Shown here one piece after another: positions 1-9,263 of a stretch of DNA of 64,000 nucleotides. The notes beneath the pieces are model-generated. The model made no database searches. It worked only from the letters and a program-made list of their open reading frames with translations, and had not been told where the DNA came from. The translations under genes were made by a program, and so were the position numbers. Positions within the stretch are counted from its first letter, which is position 1, and each line of letters starts with the position of its first letter. The DNA is from Stackebrandtia endophytica (GTDB lineage: Bacteria > Actinomycetota > Actinomycetes > Mycobacteriales > Micromonosporaceae), in NCBI RefSeq assembly GCF_006716355.1, contig NZ_VFOW01000001.1, positions 5,270,001 to 5,334,000 on the forward strand, read 5' to 3'.

Positions 1-2
1 TG

Positions 3-512
3 CGGACCTCACTGAGCGATCGTGGTCTGGTCGTGGTGTTTGAACGTCCCATCCGATTCGAGCTGACCGAGAAGGGGTGGCAGGTCGTTGAAGAGGAACT
101 CGCCAAGCCCGGCGAGCCGGACGACCCGCCGCTGTTGAGGATGTTCCATCACCAGTACTCGCGGGCGTTGTCGGCGCTGCGGTCACGAGGACTCGGATTG
201 GTTGAGCTGTATGCCGAGGGACTCGTCGATGAGCCTGCTGTAGACGACGTGCCTAAAACCGTGGGTGCTCGTGTCATCGAATCCTATGAGGACCTGACTT
301 CCGAGCCCGGTGGCTGGGTCAGTTTGGTGAAGTTGCGGGACCACCTGGCCGATGTCGAGCGCGACGAGCTCGATGAGGTCCTGTCCGCGCTGTTCCGTGA
401 CGGGCGGATCCGGTTGATCTCCGAGGTCAACCAACGCATGCTGACCGATACCGATCGAGAGGCCGCGCTCGCATTCGGTGGAGACCACAAACATCTGTAC
501 CAAGTGGGGTGA
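3..512 (+). CDS. Winged-helix protein, 5' end outside window
   Basis: The frame is open from base 3 with no stop, so the gene starts before the window. A GTG at 33 would cut through a winged-helix fold: the Arg-Thr-Ser-Leu-Ser-Asp-Arg-Gly stretch just before it looks like the end of a recognition helix, and ELTEKGWQVVEEEL looks like the final wing and helix of a MarR-type wHTH. The C-terminal ~70 residues (around KLRDHLADVERDELDEVLSALFRDGRIRL) look like a second winged helix. The stop overlaps the start of the ATPase gene by 4 bp (GTGA), so the two are translationally coupled. Probable role: DNA-binding or regulatory subunit of the downstream ATPase/AIPR conflict system. No precise family recognised. 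Confidence 0.6.
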   Translation, partial: RTSLSDRGLVVVFERPIRFELTEKGWQVVEEELAKPGEPDDPPLLRMFHHQYSRALSALRSRGLGLVELYAEGLVDEPAVDDVPKTVGARVIESYEDLTSEPGGWVSLVKLRDHLADVERDELDEVLSALFRDGRIRLISEVNQRMLTDTDREAALAFGGDHKHLYQVG

Positions 513-3500
513 GCATGAAAGCACGGGAGCTGGAGGCACTTTCCGCACTGCGATTCGATGCGGTGCCGACAGAGCAGACTCTGTGGGGCGGCCAACTGCC
601 GCATGTTCCGGAGCTGAACCAATCCGTTTACGACCGGGTTCGGGAGGAGATCGGGGCTCTCAACAAGCCCGCCGTGGACTCCCCGGTGGGCATGGTGGTG
701 CACGGTGAGTACGGTTCGGGTAAGAGCCACCTGGTCTGGTGGGCGCGGAGGTTCATCGCCGGCATCGGTGGTTATTACTTCAACATCCAACCCGACGGCA
801 GCGCGCAGACTCTGTGGAGCCGAGTCGTCGACTCGATTCTGCGTGATCTCCACGAACCGCTGGCGGTACACCAGATGCCACCTGATCCGACCACTCAACT
901 GTCTCTGGTGGTGGAACGGTTGGCCGGCTTGATGAAACTGCCGGAGGAGTCACGATCTGTTCTGTGTGGACGCCGGGCCGTCGAACCGGCGGAGGCGCGC
1001 ATTCACCTCAAGGCGTTCACCGATGGTATTCGCACCTTCCACCCGAATCAGGATCTGCGCAACGTCGCGCTGGCCTTGGGGCTGCTCGCATTGCGAGATG
1101 ACGAAGCACCGATCGCGGGCTGGGCATTCCTGAAGAATCAGCCCGAGGAGCTGGAACTTCGAAAGGAGTGGGGACTACGGCTGCGCCCCGCGCCACCGGT
1201 GGACATGGTCAGACACCTGTCGACCCTGTTGGCGATGACCGGACCGTCTCTGTTCGTCGTCGACCAGATCGACGACATGGTGACGACGTCAGCCCAGTTG
1301 ACCCAGGATGCCGGTGTCGATCAAGGGTCGACCGACCTGGCGGCGGCGTTGATGACGATTCGGGAGAAACTGACCCGCAGCATCACCCTCATATCGTGTC
1401 TCGATCACACCTGGCAGACGATTCGGAAACGTTCGGTGCGTTCGGCGCTCGACCGGTTCAGAGACGGCCTGTACCTCGAACCGATCCCGAATGCGCGAAT
1501 CGCTCGGGATCTGATGGTGAACCTGTTGGCTCCCCAATACGATGAGATCGGTTTCGCCGCACCGTATCCGACCTGGCCGGTTCCGACCGAGGCCTTCGAT
1601 CGGGCCGTCGGGATCAGGCCACGCCAACTGATTCAACGCTTCGATCAGTACGTCAAGGCGTGCCGTGCGGCAGGCGACCTGCTACCTTCACCCGACTTGG
1701 GTGCGACGACCGGGGCCGAGGCGCCCGTCCGCGATGATGCCACTCAACGACGGTTCGTCGATCACCGCCGCGCCATCGTCCTCAGCGGACTCAAGGAGAC
1801 CCGGGCAGAGAAGGACCTGGGTGAGGTACTGGCCGCCGCCGCACGGGCACTGGCGGTCGAAGTCGGGCTCACCGACGAACTGACGGTGCGTGAGGTCGGC
1901 AGGGGTGCCGAAAACGCCTCGGTGCACTGTGAGGTTACCGGTGCCGTCGAGACACTGTTCGTGCGCGGCATCAACACCGTGAAGGCCAGCGCTGTCGGAT
2001 CCCGAGTCGACAAGGCGTTGGCGGTGGCATACTCCGACCCGGAGCAGGCCAGCCACCTGTTCATCGCCCGGACCGACCTGTGGGGGGAGACCCCGCGCAT
2101 TCAGAAGGCGGTCGCCGCGATCATCGACGCCGGTGGAACCGTCATCGACGTCGTTGACGACGAGCTCCGCACTCTTCGTGCCGTCCAGCTGACCGCCACG
2201 GGTGGTTCCGATGAGGTGATGGCCTGGTTGCGTGAACACCGGCCCGTCAGCGCGACCGCGTTCGGTAAGTCGTTGCTGCAGCGGATCACCCCGGGAGCCC
2301 CTCGATCCACCGGCGCGATCGACACCTGTGAAGTCGAGCCACAGTCGTCGGAGCACGATGCGGTGTCGACGGCGGTCGAACCGGATGACCCGCAGGCGAT
2401 TCCGCTCGGCCGCACCATCGAGGACAAGACGATCGAGCTGGATCTGCACGCGCTGCGTAAACACGTGGCCATGTTCGCCAGCTCTGGCTCCGGCAAGACC
2501 GTCCTGTTGCGACGCATCATCGAGGAGTGTGCGTTGCGAGGCGTCAGCACGATCGTGCTGGATCCCAATAACGACCTGGCTCGGCTGGGTGATGCTTGGC
2601 CGGCAGCGCCGGTCGGCTGGGGGGTCGGGGACGACGATCGTGCCCGGGATTACCTGGAATCGACCGATGTCGTGGTGTGGACCCCGGGGGTCTCCAAGGG
2701 CAATCCGTTGACCTTGCAGGCCCTGCCCGACTTCTCCGCCGTCCGCGATGATCCCGACGAGTTGCGGCTGGCAGTGGACACGGCGGTGGCCTCGCTGGCG
2801 CCCAGAGCCCGCATCGACGGCGAGAGTCACACGGCCGACGGCCGCCGGGCGATCCTGCGGGAAACCCTGATGGTGTTCGCTCGTGACGGTGGCCGAAGCC
2901 TCGACCAGTTGATCGAGATGCTGCTGGACCCGGTGGACGAGGTGTTGGCGCTGCCCTCGGCGAAGAAACACGCCGACTTCGTGGCCTCGGCACTGTCCTA
3001 CGCACGGACGAACGACCCGTTGTTCGGTGGTGAGGGCACCGGGTTCGACCCGGACCGGCTGTTGACCCCGGCCGACGGATACCGCGCCAGGGTCTCGGTG
3101 ATCAACCTCGCCGGAATCCCGGAGGAGAATCGACCCGCCTTCGTCAATCGGCTGCAGATGACGCTGTTCTCCTGGATCAAACGCCACCCCGCTAAGGACA
3201 AACCATTGAGTGGACTGTTCGTCATGGACGAAGCTCAGACCTTCATACCGTCGGGTAAGAACACCCCCTGTACCGAGAGCACCCGGAATCTGGCCTCGCA
3301 GGCCCGCAAGTACGGCCTCGGGCTGGTCTATGCGACTCAGGCGCCGCGAGGGATCGACAGCCGGATCACCGGCAACGCCGCCAGTCATGTCTACGGCAGG
3401 GTGACGGTTCCGGCGCACGTGGGCGCGGTACAGGAGATGGCCCGGTCACGTGGCGAGGAGGCCCCGCTGGTCTCCAAGCTGACCGCCGGGCGGTTCTTCG

Positions 3501-3613
3501 TCTCGTTGGAGGGGGCGCCGTTGACCGAGACCATGGTCCCCATGTGCCTGAGTCATCACGGTTCCCCGTTGGAGGAAGCCGAGATCGCCGAACGTGCCCG
3601 GGGGAAGAGGTGA
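509..3613 (+). CDS. Large protein with two P-loop ATPase domains (AAA-like N-terminal, HerA/FtsK-like C-terminal)
   Basis: 1034 residues. The N-terminal ATPase has Walker A GEYGSGKS at about residues 66-73 and a Walker B-like LFVVDQIDD at about 248-256. A second, HerA/VirB4-type ATPase has Walker A GSGKT at about 660-664, Walker B LFVMDEAQ at about 902-909, and the family's typical ARKYGLGLVYATQAPRG segment before the C-terminus. The ~200 residues between them are not recognised. Start is the GTG at 509 overlapping the upstream stop; an ATG at 515 is an alternative. HerA-type pumps paired with nucleases are common in phage-defence systems, and here the next gene is an AIPR protein 3 bp downstream. 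The double-ATPase architecture recalls BREX/Pgl-type large ATPases, but I cannot assign it to a named system. Confidence 0.8.
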   Translation: MSMKARELEALSALRFDAVPTEQTLWGGQLPHVPELNQSVYDRVREEIGALNKPAVDSPVGMVVHGEYGSGKSHLVWWARRFIAGIGGYYFNIQPDGSAQTLWSRVVDSILRDLHEPLAVHQMPPDPTTQLSLVVERLAGLMKLPEESRSVLCGRRAVEPAEARIHLKAFTDGIRTFHPNQDLRNVALALGLLALRDDEAPIAGWAFLKNQPEELELRKEWGLRLRPAPPVDMVRHLSTLLAMTGPSLFVVDQIDDMVTTSAQLTQDAGVDQGSTDLAAALMTIREKLTRSITLISCLDHTWQTIRKRSVRSALDRFRDGLYLEPIPNARIARDLMVNLLAPQYDEIGFAAPYPTWPVPTEAFDRAVGIRPRQLIQRFDQYVKACRAAGDLLPSPDLGATTGAEAPVRDDATQRRFVDHRRAIVLSGLKETRAEKDLGEVLAAAARALAVEVGLTDELTVREVGRGAENASVHCEVTGAVETLFVRGINTVKASAVGSRVDKALAVAYSDPEQASHLFIARTDLWGETPRIQKAVAAIIDAGGTVIDVVDDELRTLRAVQLTATGGSDEVMAWLREHRPVSATAFGKSLLQRITPGAPRSTGAIDTCEVEPQSSEHDAVSTAVEPDDPQAIPLGRTIEDKTIELDLHALRKHVAMFASSGSGKTVLLRRIIEECALRGVSTIVLDPNNDLARLGDAWPAAPVGWGVGDDDRARDYLESTDVVVWTPGVSKGNPLTLQALPDFSAVRDDPDELRLAVDTAVASLAPRARIDGESHTADGRRAILRETLMVFARDGGRSLDQLIEMLLDPVDEVLALPSAKKHADFVASALSYARTNDPLFGGEGTGFDPDRLLTPADGYRARVSVINLAGIPEENRPAFVNRLQMTLFSWIKRHPAKDKPLSGLFVMDEAQTFIPSGKNTPCTESTRNLASQARKYGLGLVYATQAPRGIDSRITGNAASHVYGRVTVPAHVGAVQEMARSRGEEAPLVSKLTAGRFFVSLEGAPLTETMVPMCLSHHGSPLEEAEIAERARGKR

Positions 3614-3616
3614 GCC

Positions 3617-5338
3617 GTGGATCCCGTCATTCACCAATTGATGACCGAGTACTGTGCCGAGCAGGGATTGGACTCGTGGAGTGATCCCGATAAGTTCGAG
3701 GTGTTCACCGCCCATTGTGTCTTGAGCGAGCACACCTACGACCGGTTTCGCGCCGCTGACTTTCGGATCGGTGGTAGCGCCGACGGCGGCATCGACGGGT
3801 ACGCCGTGGTGGTGAACCGCCGGCTGTTCCGAGAGCCGGAATCGTTGGCGCACTTCATCCGCGACGCCACCGAGATTTCACCGACCATTGTGGTGTTTCA
3901 GGCCAAGTCGTCGGCGAACATGGACCGTAAGTTCATCTCCGACCTGCGGATCCGAGTCGAGAACATCCTGCGAACCGACGCCGCGCTTCCCAACGCGGCG
4001 GACGTCGAACCGCTGCGGGAATGCCTGCGGTTGCTGCGTAAGAACATGAACCGACTCAGCAGTCGGGGAGTCGACTTGATGGTCGCATACGCCAGCACCT
4101 CTCCCCAAGCCAACAGTGACATGCTGCACGAGGCACAACAGGCCGGAAGGCATCTGGCCGGTATCGGGATCGTCAAGACGGCACGGTTCGTCTGTCAGGG
4201 ACGAGATGAGCTGGATCAGCTGTACCAGCGCACCCGGTGGTCGTCCGAGGTCGTGTTGACCTTCAACGACCAGTACTCGATGCCCGTCGATTCCACGGCC
4301 GGCGTCAAGCAGGCCTGGCATGGTGTGGTCGCTGCGGGTGACCTGATCGACGCACTGTCGACAGACGGACGGTTGCGGCCGGAACTGTTCAGTGAGAACA
4401 TTCGCGAATATCAAACCGATGCCACCGTGAACGACGATATCCGTGGGACCCTGCGTGACGACGTACGACGTCGCCGATTCGCGGTGCTCAACAACGGCAT
4501 CACGATCGTGGCGCGATCCCTTGGCGCCTCGACGGGCCGTGATCTGGTCATGCGCGACTTTCAGGTCGTCAACGGTTGCCAGACCTGCCACGTTCTAGCC
4601 GAGGAGGCCGACCGGCTGGACGGGGTGACGGTGAAGGTGCAGATCCTCGAATGCGATGACGACGACGTCGTGAGCGAGATCGTCACCAGCACCAACCGGC
4701 AGACTCAGATCCCGAAGGTGTACTTCACCAACCGAAAGAGCCTGGTCAAACGCCTTGAGGTCTACTACCGGCATCAACAGGCCAGGGGGCGACCACTCCA
4801 CTTCGGAAGGAAGCCGGGAAAAGGCGCGAACGATCTGCGCAGCGGTGTCGTCGGGTTGAATCCGCAGTTGCGGGCCTATGTCGCGATGTTCGGGCCTCTG
4901 GCGCCGTCGAGTGGTCACCGTGACTTGGACGACCAGTTCGACACCATCTTCAAACACGCCGCCGAGGAGGAGTTCTACACCGCGGCGGCAGCGTTGTATC
5001 GATGGGAGTGGCTGGTGGATTCCAGGCGAGTCGCGAAGAAGTTTCGTCCACTGGGGTATCAGGCGATCGCCGTCGTCGGGCTCTGGAATGGTGTCCGCCC
5101 CCTGGGTGGTCGGGCGAAGGAGAAGGCCAAACGGTTGGCCGGAATTCAAGAGCTCATCTGGTCCGATGGTCAGTGGGAACGCCGAGGCTATGACATTCAG
5201 GCTCTCCTCGACGACGCTCTGGTCGCCACGGACTTCGCCGACCCGAGGAGCGCCGGAGCAGCCACGACGTTCGGGGAGACGGTCGTCAACCTGGCTCGAC
5301 GTCAGGCGCGGCAGCCGAAGCGTGCCGGTTTCGCGTAA
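3617..5338 (+). CDS. AIPR (abortive infection phage resistance) family protein with nuclease-like N-terminus
   Basis: 573 residues, GTG start 3 bp after the ATPase stop, clearly the same operon. The AIPR core is recognisable from LFSENIREYQ, NNGITIVAR (from about residue 292) and VVNGCQTCHVL (from about 317), which are the conserved family signatures. The N-terminal part has DGGIDGY (D56, D60) and, 34 residues on, FQAKSS (Q95, K97), a PD-(D/E)xK-like arrangement typical of Mrr-type restriction nucleases. AIPR proteins are linked to phage resistance by abortive infection. Inferred role: nuclease effector driven or targeted by the upstream ATPase and wHTH protein. It ends 9 bp before a convergent deaminase gene. 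Confidence 0.87.
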   Translation: MDPVIHQLMTEYCAEQGLDSWSDPDKFEVFTAHCVLSEHTYDRFRAADFRIGGSADGGIDGYAVVVNRRLFREPESLAHFIRDATEISPTIVVFQAKSSANMDRKFISDLRIRVENILRTDAALPNAADVEPLRECLRLLRKNMNRLSSRGVDLMVAYASTSPQANSDMLHEAQQAGRHLAGIGIVKTARFVCQGRDELDQLYQRTRWSSEVVLTFNDQYSMPVDSTAGVKQAWHGVVAAGDLIDALSTDGRLRPELFSENIREYQTDATVNDDIRGTLRDDVRRRRFAVLNNGITIVARSLGASTGRDLVMRDFQVVNGCQTCHVLAEEADRLDGVTVKVQILECDDDDVVSEIVTSTNRQTQIPKVYFTNRKSLVKRLEVYYRHQQARGRPLHFGRKPGKGANDLRSGVVGLNPQLRAYVAMFGPLAPSSGHRDLDDQFDTIFKHAAEEEFYTAAAALYRWEWLVDSRRVAKKFRPLGYQAIAVVGLWNGVRPLGGRAKEKAKRLAGIQELIWSDGQWERRGYDIQALLDDALVATDFADPRSAGAATTFGETVVNLARRQARQPKRAGFA

Positions 5339-5347
5339 GTCGAGTCG

Positions 5348-5854
5348 TCACGCCTCGACGCCCAGCAATCGTGCGTGTAGGGCCCGTATCTCGTCGGTGA
5401 ACTCCGGGAACGGGCCCGCCGCGTCGATTTGGGGAGCCACGGCGGCGATCGGGAGGTCGACGGTGGGGGAGGACGTCAACCCCCACTCTCGACGCCAGTC
5501 GCGCAACTGTTGGAAGCTCGTGGCGTATCGGATCGGTCCCAGTCCGACCAATGCGTGCGCGGTGCTACACATCGGACAGTGCTCGCCGGAGGTGTAGACG
5601 GTGCTGCCGTGGCGCTCCCGCGCGGTCAGGTTGGCACCGGCCCAGCGGGCGATGTCGAACTCCGGATGTCGGGTCGGGTCGACACTGTTGACCCGGTTGC
5701 GTTCTTCGTATCGGACCGTGCCCCGGTCGTCGACGAGGATCGAACCGAACGGTTCGTCACCAGCTTCGAGGGCCTCGCGGGCCAGCTCGACGCAGCGGCG
5801 AAGGTGGTCACGCTGTTGGGTCGTCAGGTCGGATGAGCCCTGAGATGAAGCCAT
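5348..5854 (-). CDS. Nucleoside deaminase (cytidine/guanine deaminase superfamily)
   Basis: 168 residues. Zinc-dependent deaminase fold: HPEFD gives the zinc ligand His63 and catalytic Glu65, and EHCPMC gives Cys93 and Cys96. The usual Pro before the first Cys of PCxxC is His here. The family hydrolytically deaminates guanine, cytosine, or tRNA/nucleoside adenosine; spacing and length resemble small free-base or nucleoside deaminases rather than TadA, but substrate cannot be told from sequence. The ATG at 5854 gives the family's usual N-terminal helix. Convergent with the AIPR gene, so probably not part of that operon. Confidence 0.85.
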   Translation of the reverse strand: MASSQGSSDLTTQQRDHLRRCVELAREALEAGDEPFGSILVDDRGTVRYEERNRVNSVDPTRHPEFDIARWAGANLTARERHGSTVYTSGEHCPMCSTAHALVGLGPIRYATSFQQLRDWRREWGLTSSPTVDLPIAAVAPQIDAAGPFPEFTDEIRALHARLLGVEA

Positions 5855-5918
5855 GACGTGAGCCTAACCAGGTCATCGGAGGATGTCGGCCATTCGACGT
5901 GCCGGTACCGGGCCGTGG

Positions 5919-6473
5919 TCAGGCGGGAGAGGTCGATCGGGATGCGATCATCCGAAGACTGCCGTAGAGGACACCACCGAGGAAGAGCACCCCGGAACCG
6001 ACGCCCGAGACGATCGGAGTCCAGGCACCGGCCGCGGTGAACGCCAGAATGAACCCCACCAACCCGAGCACGGTCAATCCATACGCCGGAACCAGGATGC
6101 TGGGCTCACGCCACACCCGGGCCAACGGTATGAAGTGCACACCGACCACGAACGCCACCCACGCGATCGTCGTCTGTTCGGGAGCGTCGAAGACACGCAG
6201 CAGTTGGGCGCCGCCGATGATCGCCACGACCTCGATCACCACGATCAGCCAGTACTTCCCGCCGAACAACGAACCGACCGCCGCATCGTCGGCGGCCGCG
6301 CCGGAACGTCCCCGTGCCATGACGGCGGCGACGATCACCACGAGGAGGCTCACCGCGGCCAGGATGCGCAGCGCGAGCGTGACGCCGGACGGCAGCGGCT
6401 CACCGGCGTTGGCGAATACGAAGACCGCTCCGAAACTCGCGCCGATGAGGGTGCCCAGGGACTGTTTCATGAA
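5919..6473 (-). CDS. Multi-span membrane protein of unknown function
   Basis: About 184 residues from the ATG at 6473 (MKQSLGTLIG). Five to six hydrophobic segments: about residues 5-22, 30-50, 75-92, 100-118, 126-146 and 152-172. A longer in-frame start (GTG at 6536) would add a basic, Trp/Arg-rich stretch with no clear ribosome-binding site, so I prefer the internal ATG where the first membrane helix begins at once. No catalytic motif seen. Upstream and divergent lies the first Hsp70-like gene. Confidence 0.6.
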   Translation of the reverse strand, partial: FMKQSLGTLIGASFGAVFVFANAGEPLPSGVTLALRILAAVSLLVVIVAAVMARGRSGAAADDAAVGSLFGGKYWLIVVIEVVAIIGGAQLLRVFDAPEQTTIAWVAFVVGVHFIPLARVWREPSILVPAYGLTVLGLVGFILAFTAAGAWTPIVSGVGSGVLFLGGVLYGSLRMIASRSTSPA

Positions 6474-6635
6474 AGGACGGTACCGCCGGGAGGTTTCGGG
6501 GCGCCACCGCGAATGCGCGAACAGGATGTTGCCCACAGGGACCGCTAGGCTCGTGACTCCGACCGAGAAAACTGGATACTCACGGGCACAACGGTTCCGG
6601 CGTCATCTATGCACCGTGGACTGTGGCGGCGCTGG

Positions 6636-6641
6636 TAAAGT
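6636..6641 (+). promoter_or_regulatory. Probable -10 element of a leaderless transcript
   Basis: TAAAGT lies exactly 6 bases before the ATG at 6648, and there is no ribosome-binding site. This is the spacing expected when transcription starts on the A of the start codon. The paralogue at 9264 has the same arrangement. No convincing -35 was seen. Confidence 0.4.
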
Positions 6642-6647
6642 CTGTTG

Positions 6648-8744
6648 ATGCTTTCCGCCGCGGTGCTCGGTATCGATGTCGGCACCTCCCACACCGTCGC
6701 GATTCTGCGTCGTACCGATGGCACCGCCGTACCCCTGCTGTTCGACGGTTCTCCGCTGCTCACATCGGCGGTGTACGCGGAGGGGCCCGGGGAGTTGGTC
6801 ACCGGCCAGGACGCACTGCAATCGGCGAGACTGCGTCCGGAACGATTCGAGCCCCACCCGAAGCGCCGCGTGGATGACGGTACGGTCCTATTGGGGGACA
6901 ACGAGTTCGAGGTCGCCGAGCTGTTCGCGGTCGTGTTGCGGCGAGTACGCGGCGAAGTCGAACGGGTCGCCGGAGCATTGCCGCCGCGCATCGTGGTGAC
7001 CCACCCGGCGACCTGGGGTCCGGTGCGCCGTCTGGTCTTGGCCGACGCCTGTCGGGCGGTCGGATTGACCGATGCCACGTTGGTTCCCGAACCGGTCGCG
7101 GCAGCCCGGTACTTCGCCTCGGAGCTCGACATCGCCATCGTGCCCGGCGACGCCGTGGTGGTGTACGACTTCGGTGGTGGAACCTTCGACACCTCGGTGG
7201 TCGCGGCGACCCCGAACGGGTTCGAGGTGTTGGCCGTGGACGGTTCCGACGCCCTCGGCGGAGTGGACATCGACCAGGCCCTTGCCACGCACATCGGGCT
7301 CCAGTTTCCCGGTGACGAGCGGTGGACCGCACTGCTGAACCCGACCGACGCCGTCTCCCGTCGGCATCGGCGGACGTTCATGGAGGATGTGCGATCGGCC
7401 AAGGAGAGACTGTCCCGTCAGAATCGCGTCGACCTGTTGGTTCCCATGTTCGATGTGGACACCCAGGTCACCCGCGAGGAACTGGAGGACATCACCGAAC
7501 TGTTGCTGGACAAGGCCGTCCGCCTGACGAAGGCGGTGATGCGATCGGCGGAGGTGCCGCCCGACCGCATCGTCGGGGTGTTCCTGGTCGGCGGCGCCTC
7601 CCGAATGCCGTTGGCGGCGACCAGCCTGCACCGGGGAACCGGTATCGCGCCCACTGTCATCGATCAACCGGAACTCGTGGTGGCGACCGGAGCGACCGTG
7701 GAGGTGAAACCGGCACCGGTCGCGGTGCCCGCCGCAGCTGCCGGCTACTCACCGCAGCCGGTCCCGCCGGTGACGACACCGACGATTCCGGCGCAGCCGC
7801 AACCCGTTGCGGTCCAGCAGATGCCCGCACCCTTCGACCCGCCACGGCCGCATGGTGCACTCAGGGCATTGCATTGGGTCCAATCCGGACTGTCAGGTCT
7901 TCTGGGCATGACCGCGCTGATCATCCTCATCGTGGACCCGCCGCCCGCCCAGATCATGCCGATCGGCGTCGCGTTCATGGCCGCCGTGGCGGCCATGACC
8001 ATCACCATCGCGGTCGATGCGGTACGACTGGCCCGCGCACCGGGTATCGCGCGATCGGTCACCGTGGTCCAGTCGATCGTTCTCGGGGTCACGTTGACGG
8101 GGGTGGGGCTGGTGACCTATTTCAGCGACCCGCCCTTCCCGTTCCTTCACATCGCGATACTGGCTCCGGGAGTCATCGCGGCGGTGATCCTCGGATTGGT
8201 GAGACTGGAGCGTCCCCCGCAGCCGGCCACCCCGCAGCGGATCACCCGTGAGCTGAGAGGCTCCCTCATCATCCAGTTGGTGCTGATGATCGGGGTCCTG
8301 TTGGTCGGATCGGCCTGGTGGCTGATGTTCGCCGAGGCGACCGGCGGTCAGATCGCCGACGAGCACATCGGTGACCTGATCAACTCCGGGTTGCTGGTAC
8401 TCGGATTGGTGTACATGTTGCTGGTGGTAGCGGTTCTTCTCGGTCGCATCCACGTCATGACCGCCATCGGTCGCGCGGTTCTGCGATGGTCCCAGGCGGT
8501 GTGGTTGACGGCAGGTGCACTGTATACGGTGCCGCTGTTCGGTCCCGAGAAACACCGGGTGATGCCATTCGACATCGTCAGCATCAGCGGCAACGATCTG
8601 ATCGCCCGCGACTGGCGAACCGGCCTAGGCGACTTCTACAACAGGCTCGGCCTCTGGGCGCTGATCTTCAGCGCGGTGGCCGCGATCCTCATACTCATCC
8701 AGTTGTCCCGGCTGTCGAAGGCTTCGGTGATCGCGACCAGGTAG
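6648..8744 (+). CDS. Hsp70-type ATPase fused to a multi-span membrane region (copy 1)
   Basis: 698 residues. Residues 1-350 form an Hsp70/actin-like ATPase: phosphate-1 loop GIDVGTSHTVAIL at the N-terminus, phosphate-2 loop DFGGGTFD near 175, and adenosine motif FLVGGASRMP near 310. The usual peptide-binding beta domain is missing. A Pro/Val-rich linker (about 355-400) is followed instead by about eight hydrophobic helices to the C-terminus, so the ATPase probably sits on the cytoplasmic face of the membrane. The ATG at 6648 was chosen over a TTG one codon earlier. A paralogue lies 520 bp downstream, with a UBP zinc-finger gene between. Function unknown; perhaps membrane-anchored sensing or assembly rather than classical folding. 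Confidence 0.8.
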   Translation: MLSAAVLGIDVGTSHTVAILRRTDGTAVPLLFDGSPLLTSAVYAEGPGELVTGQDALQSARLRPERFEPHPKRRVDDGTVLLGDNEFEVAELFAVVLRRVRGEVERVAGALPPRIVVTHPATWGPVRRLVLADACRAVGLTDATLVPEPVAAARYFASELDIAIVPGDAVVVYDFGGGTFDTSVVAATPNGFEVLAVDGSDALGGVDIDQALATHIGLQFPGDERWTALLNPTDAVSRRHRRTFMEDVRSAKERLSRQNRVDLLVPMFDVDTQVTREELEDITELLLDKAVRLTKAVMRSAEVPPDRIVGVFLVGGASRMPLAATSLHRGTGIAPTVIDQPELVVATGATVEVKPAPVAVPAAAAGYSPQPVPPVTTPTIPAQPQPVAVQQMPAPFDPPRPHGALRALHWVQSGLSGLLGMTALIILIVDPPPAQIMPIGVAFMAAVAAMTITIAVDAVRLARAPGIARSVTVVQSIVLGVTLTGVGLVTYFSDPPFPFLHIAILAPGVIAAVILGLVRLERPPQPATPQRITRELRGSLIIQLVLMIGVLLVGSAWWLMFAEATGGQIADEHIGDLINSGLLVLGLVYMLLVVAVLLGRIHVMTAIGRAVLRWSQAVWLTAGALYTVPLFGPEKHRVMPFDIVSISGNDLIARDWRTGLGDFYNRLGLWALIFSAVAAILILIQLSRLSKASVIATR

Positions 8745-8813
8745 CGATCGGTTCGTGTGGAGTTCCATTCGGCTCACCGGTCGTCCTGCTACGGTCGGCG
8801 TAGGGGGTGCCAG

Positions 8814-9164
8814 ATGACCGAACAGATAGATCCCGCAGTGCCGCCCAGTGGCACCGGTTGCGCCGACTGCCTGACCGGTGACGGGCCCGGTTGGTGGGTG
8901 CACCTGCGCCGATGTGCCCAATGCGGTCACATCGGTTGCTGTGGTTCGTCTCCGTCACAACATGCCGCCGCGCACTACGAGCAGTCGGGACATCGCGTCA
9001 TCACCAGTTTCGAACCCGGCGAGGACTGGTTCTACGACTTCGACACCGATCAGATGATGTCGGGCCCGAAGTTGGCCGCACCCGATTCCCATCCGACGGA
9101 CCAACCGGCACCCGGACCGGCCGGAAAGGTTCCCACCGACTGGCGACGGCACATCCACACCTGA
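8814..9164 (+). CDS. UBP-type zinc-finger domain protein
   Basis: 116 residues, ATG preceded by a G-rich site (TAGGGGG). A ZnF-UBP fold is visible: C16/C19, C34/C37, C42/C43 and His residues near 50, 54 and 60, within the characteristic order CADC, WVHLRRCAQCGHIGCC, HAAAHYEQSGH, SFEPGEDW. In eukaryotes this finger binds the free C-terminus of ubiquitin; stand-alone actinobacterial versions are common and of unknown partner. The tail after residue 85 is Pro-rich and probably disordered. It sits between two Hsp70-membrane paralogues, which suggests a shared role, though the 70-100 bp gaps on each side do not prove an operon. Confidence 0.85.
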   Translation: MTEQIDPAVPPSGTGCADCLTGDGPGWWVHLRRCAQCGHIGCCGSSPSQHAAAHYEQSGHRVITSFEPGEDWFYDFDTDQMMSGPKLAAPDSHPTDQPAPGPAGKVPTDWRRHIHT

Positions 9165-9251
9165 TCGCCGACGGTTCAGGTAACGCCGACGTCGAGACTC
9201 CCGGCCCCACAAGCGTTTCCGTCGTCAGGTGACCGTGGGCGGTTGCCTTGG

Positions 9252-9257
9252 TAGTGT
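9252..9257 (+). promoter_or_regulatory. Probable -10 element of a leaderless transcript
   Basis: TAGTGT ends 6 bases before the ATG at 9264, with no ribosome-binding site in between. It mirrors the arrangement of the upstream paralogue. Confidence 0.4.
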
Positions 9258-9263
9258 CAGCGG

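Noticed and set aside
1688-3418. 576-residue open frame on the minus strand opposite the ATPase gene
   Set aside because: High-GC shadow of the real gene; low-complexity Arg/Gly/His composition and no motifs, while the plus frame has two complete ATPase signatures.
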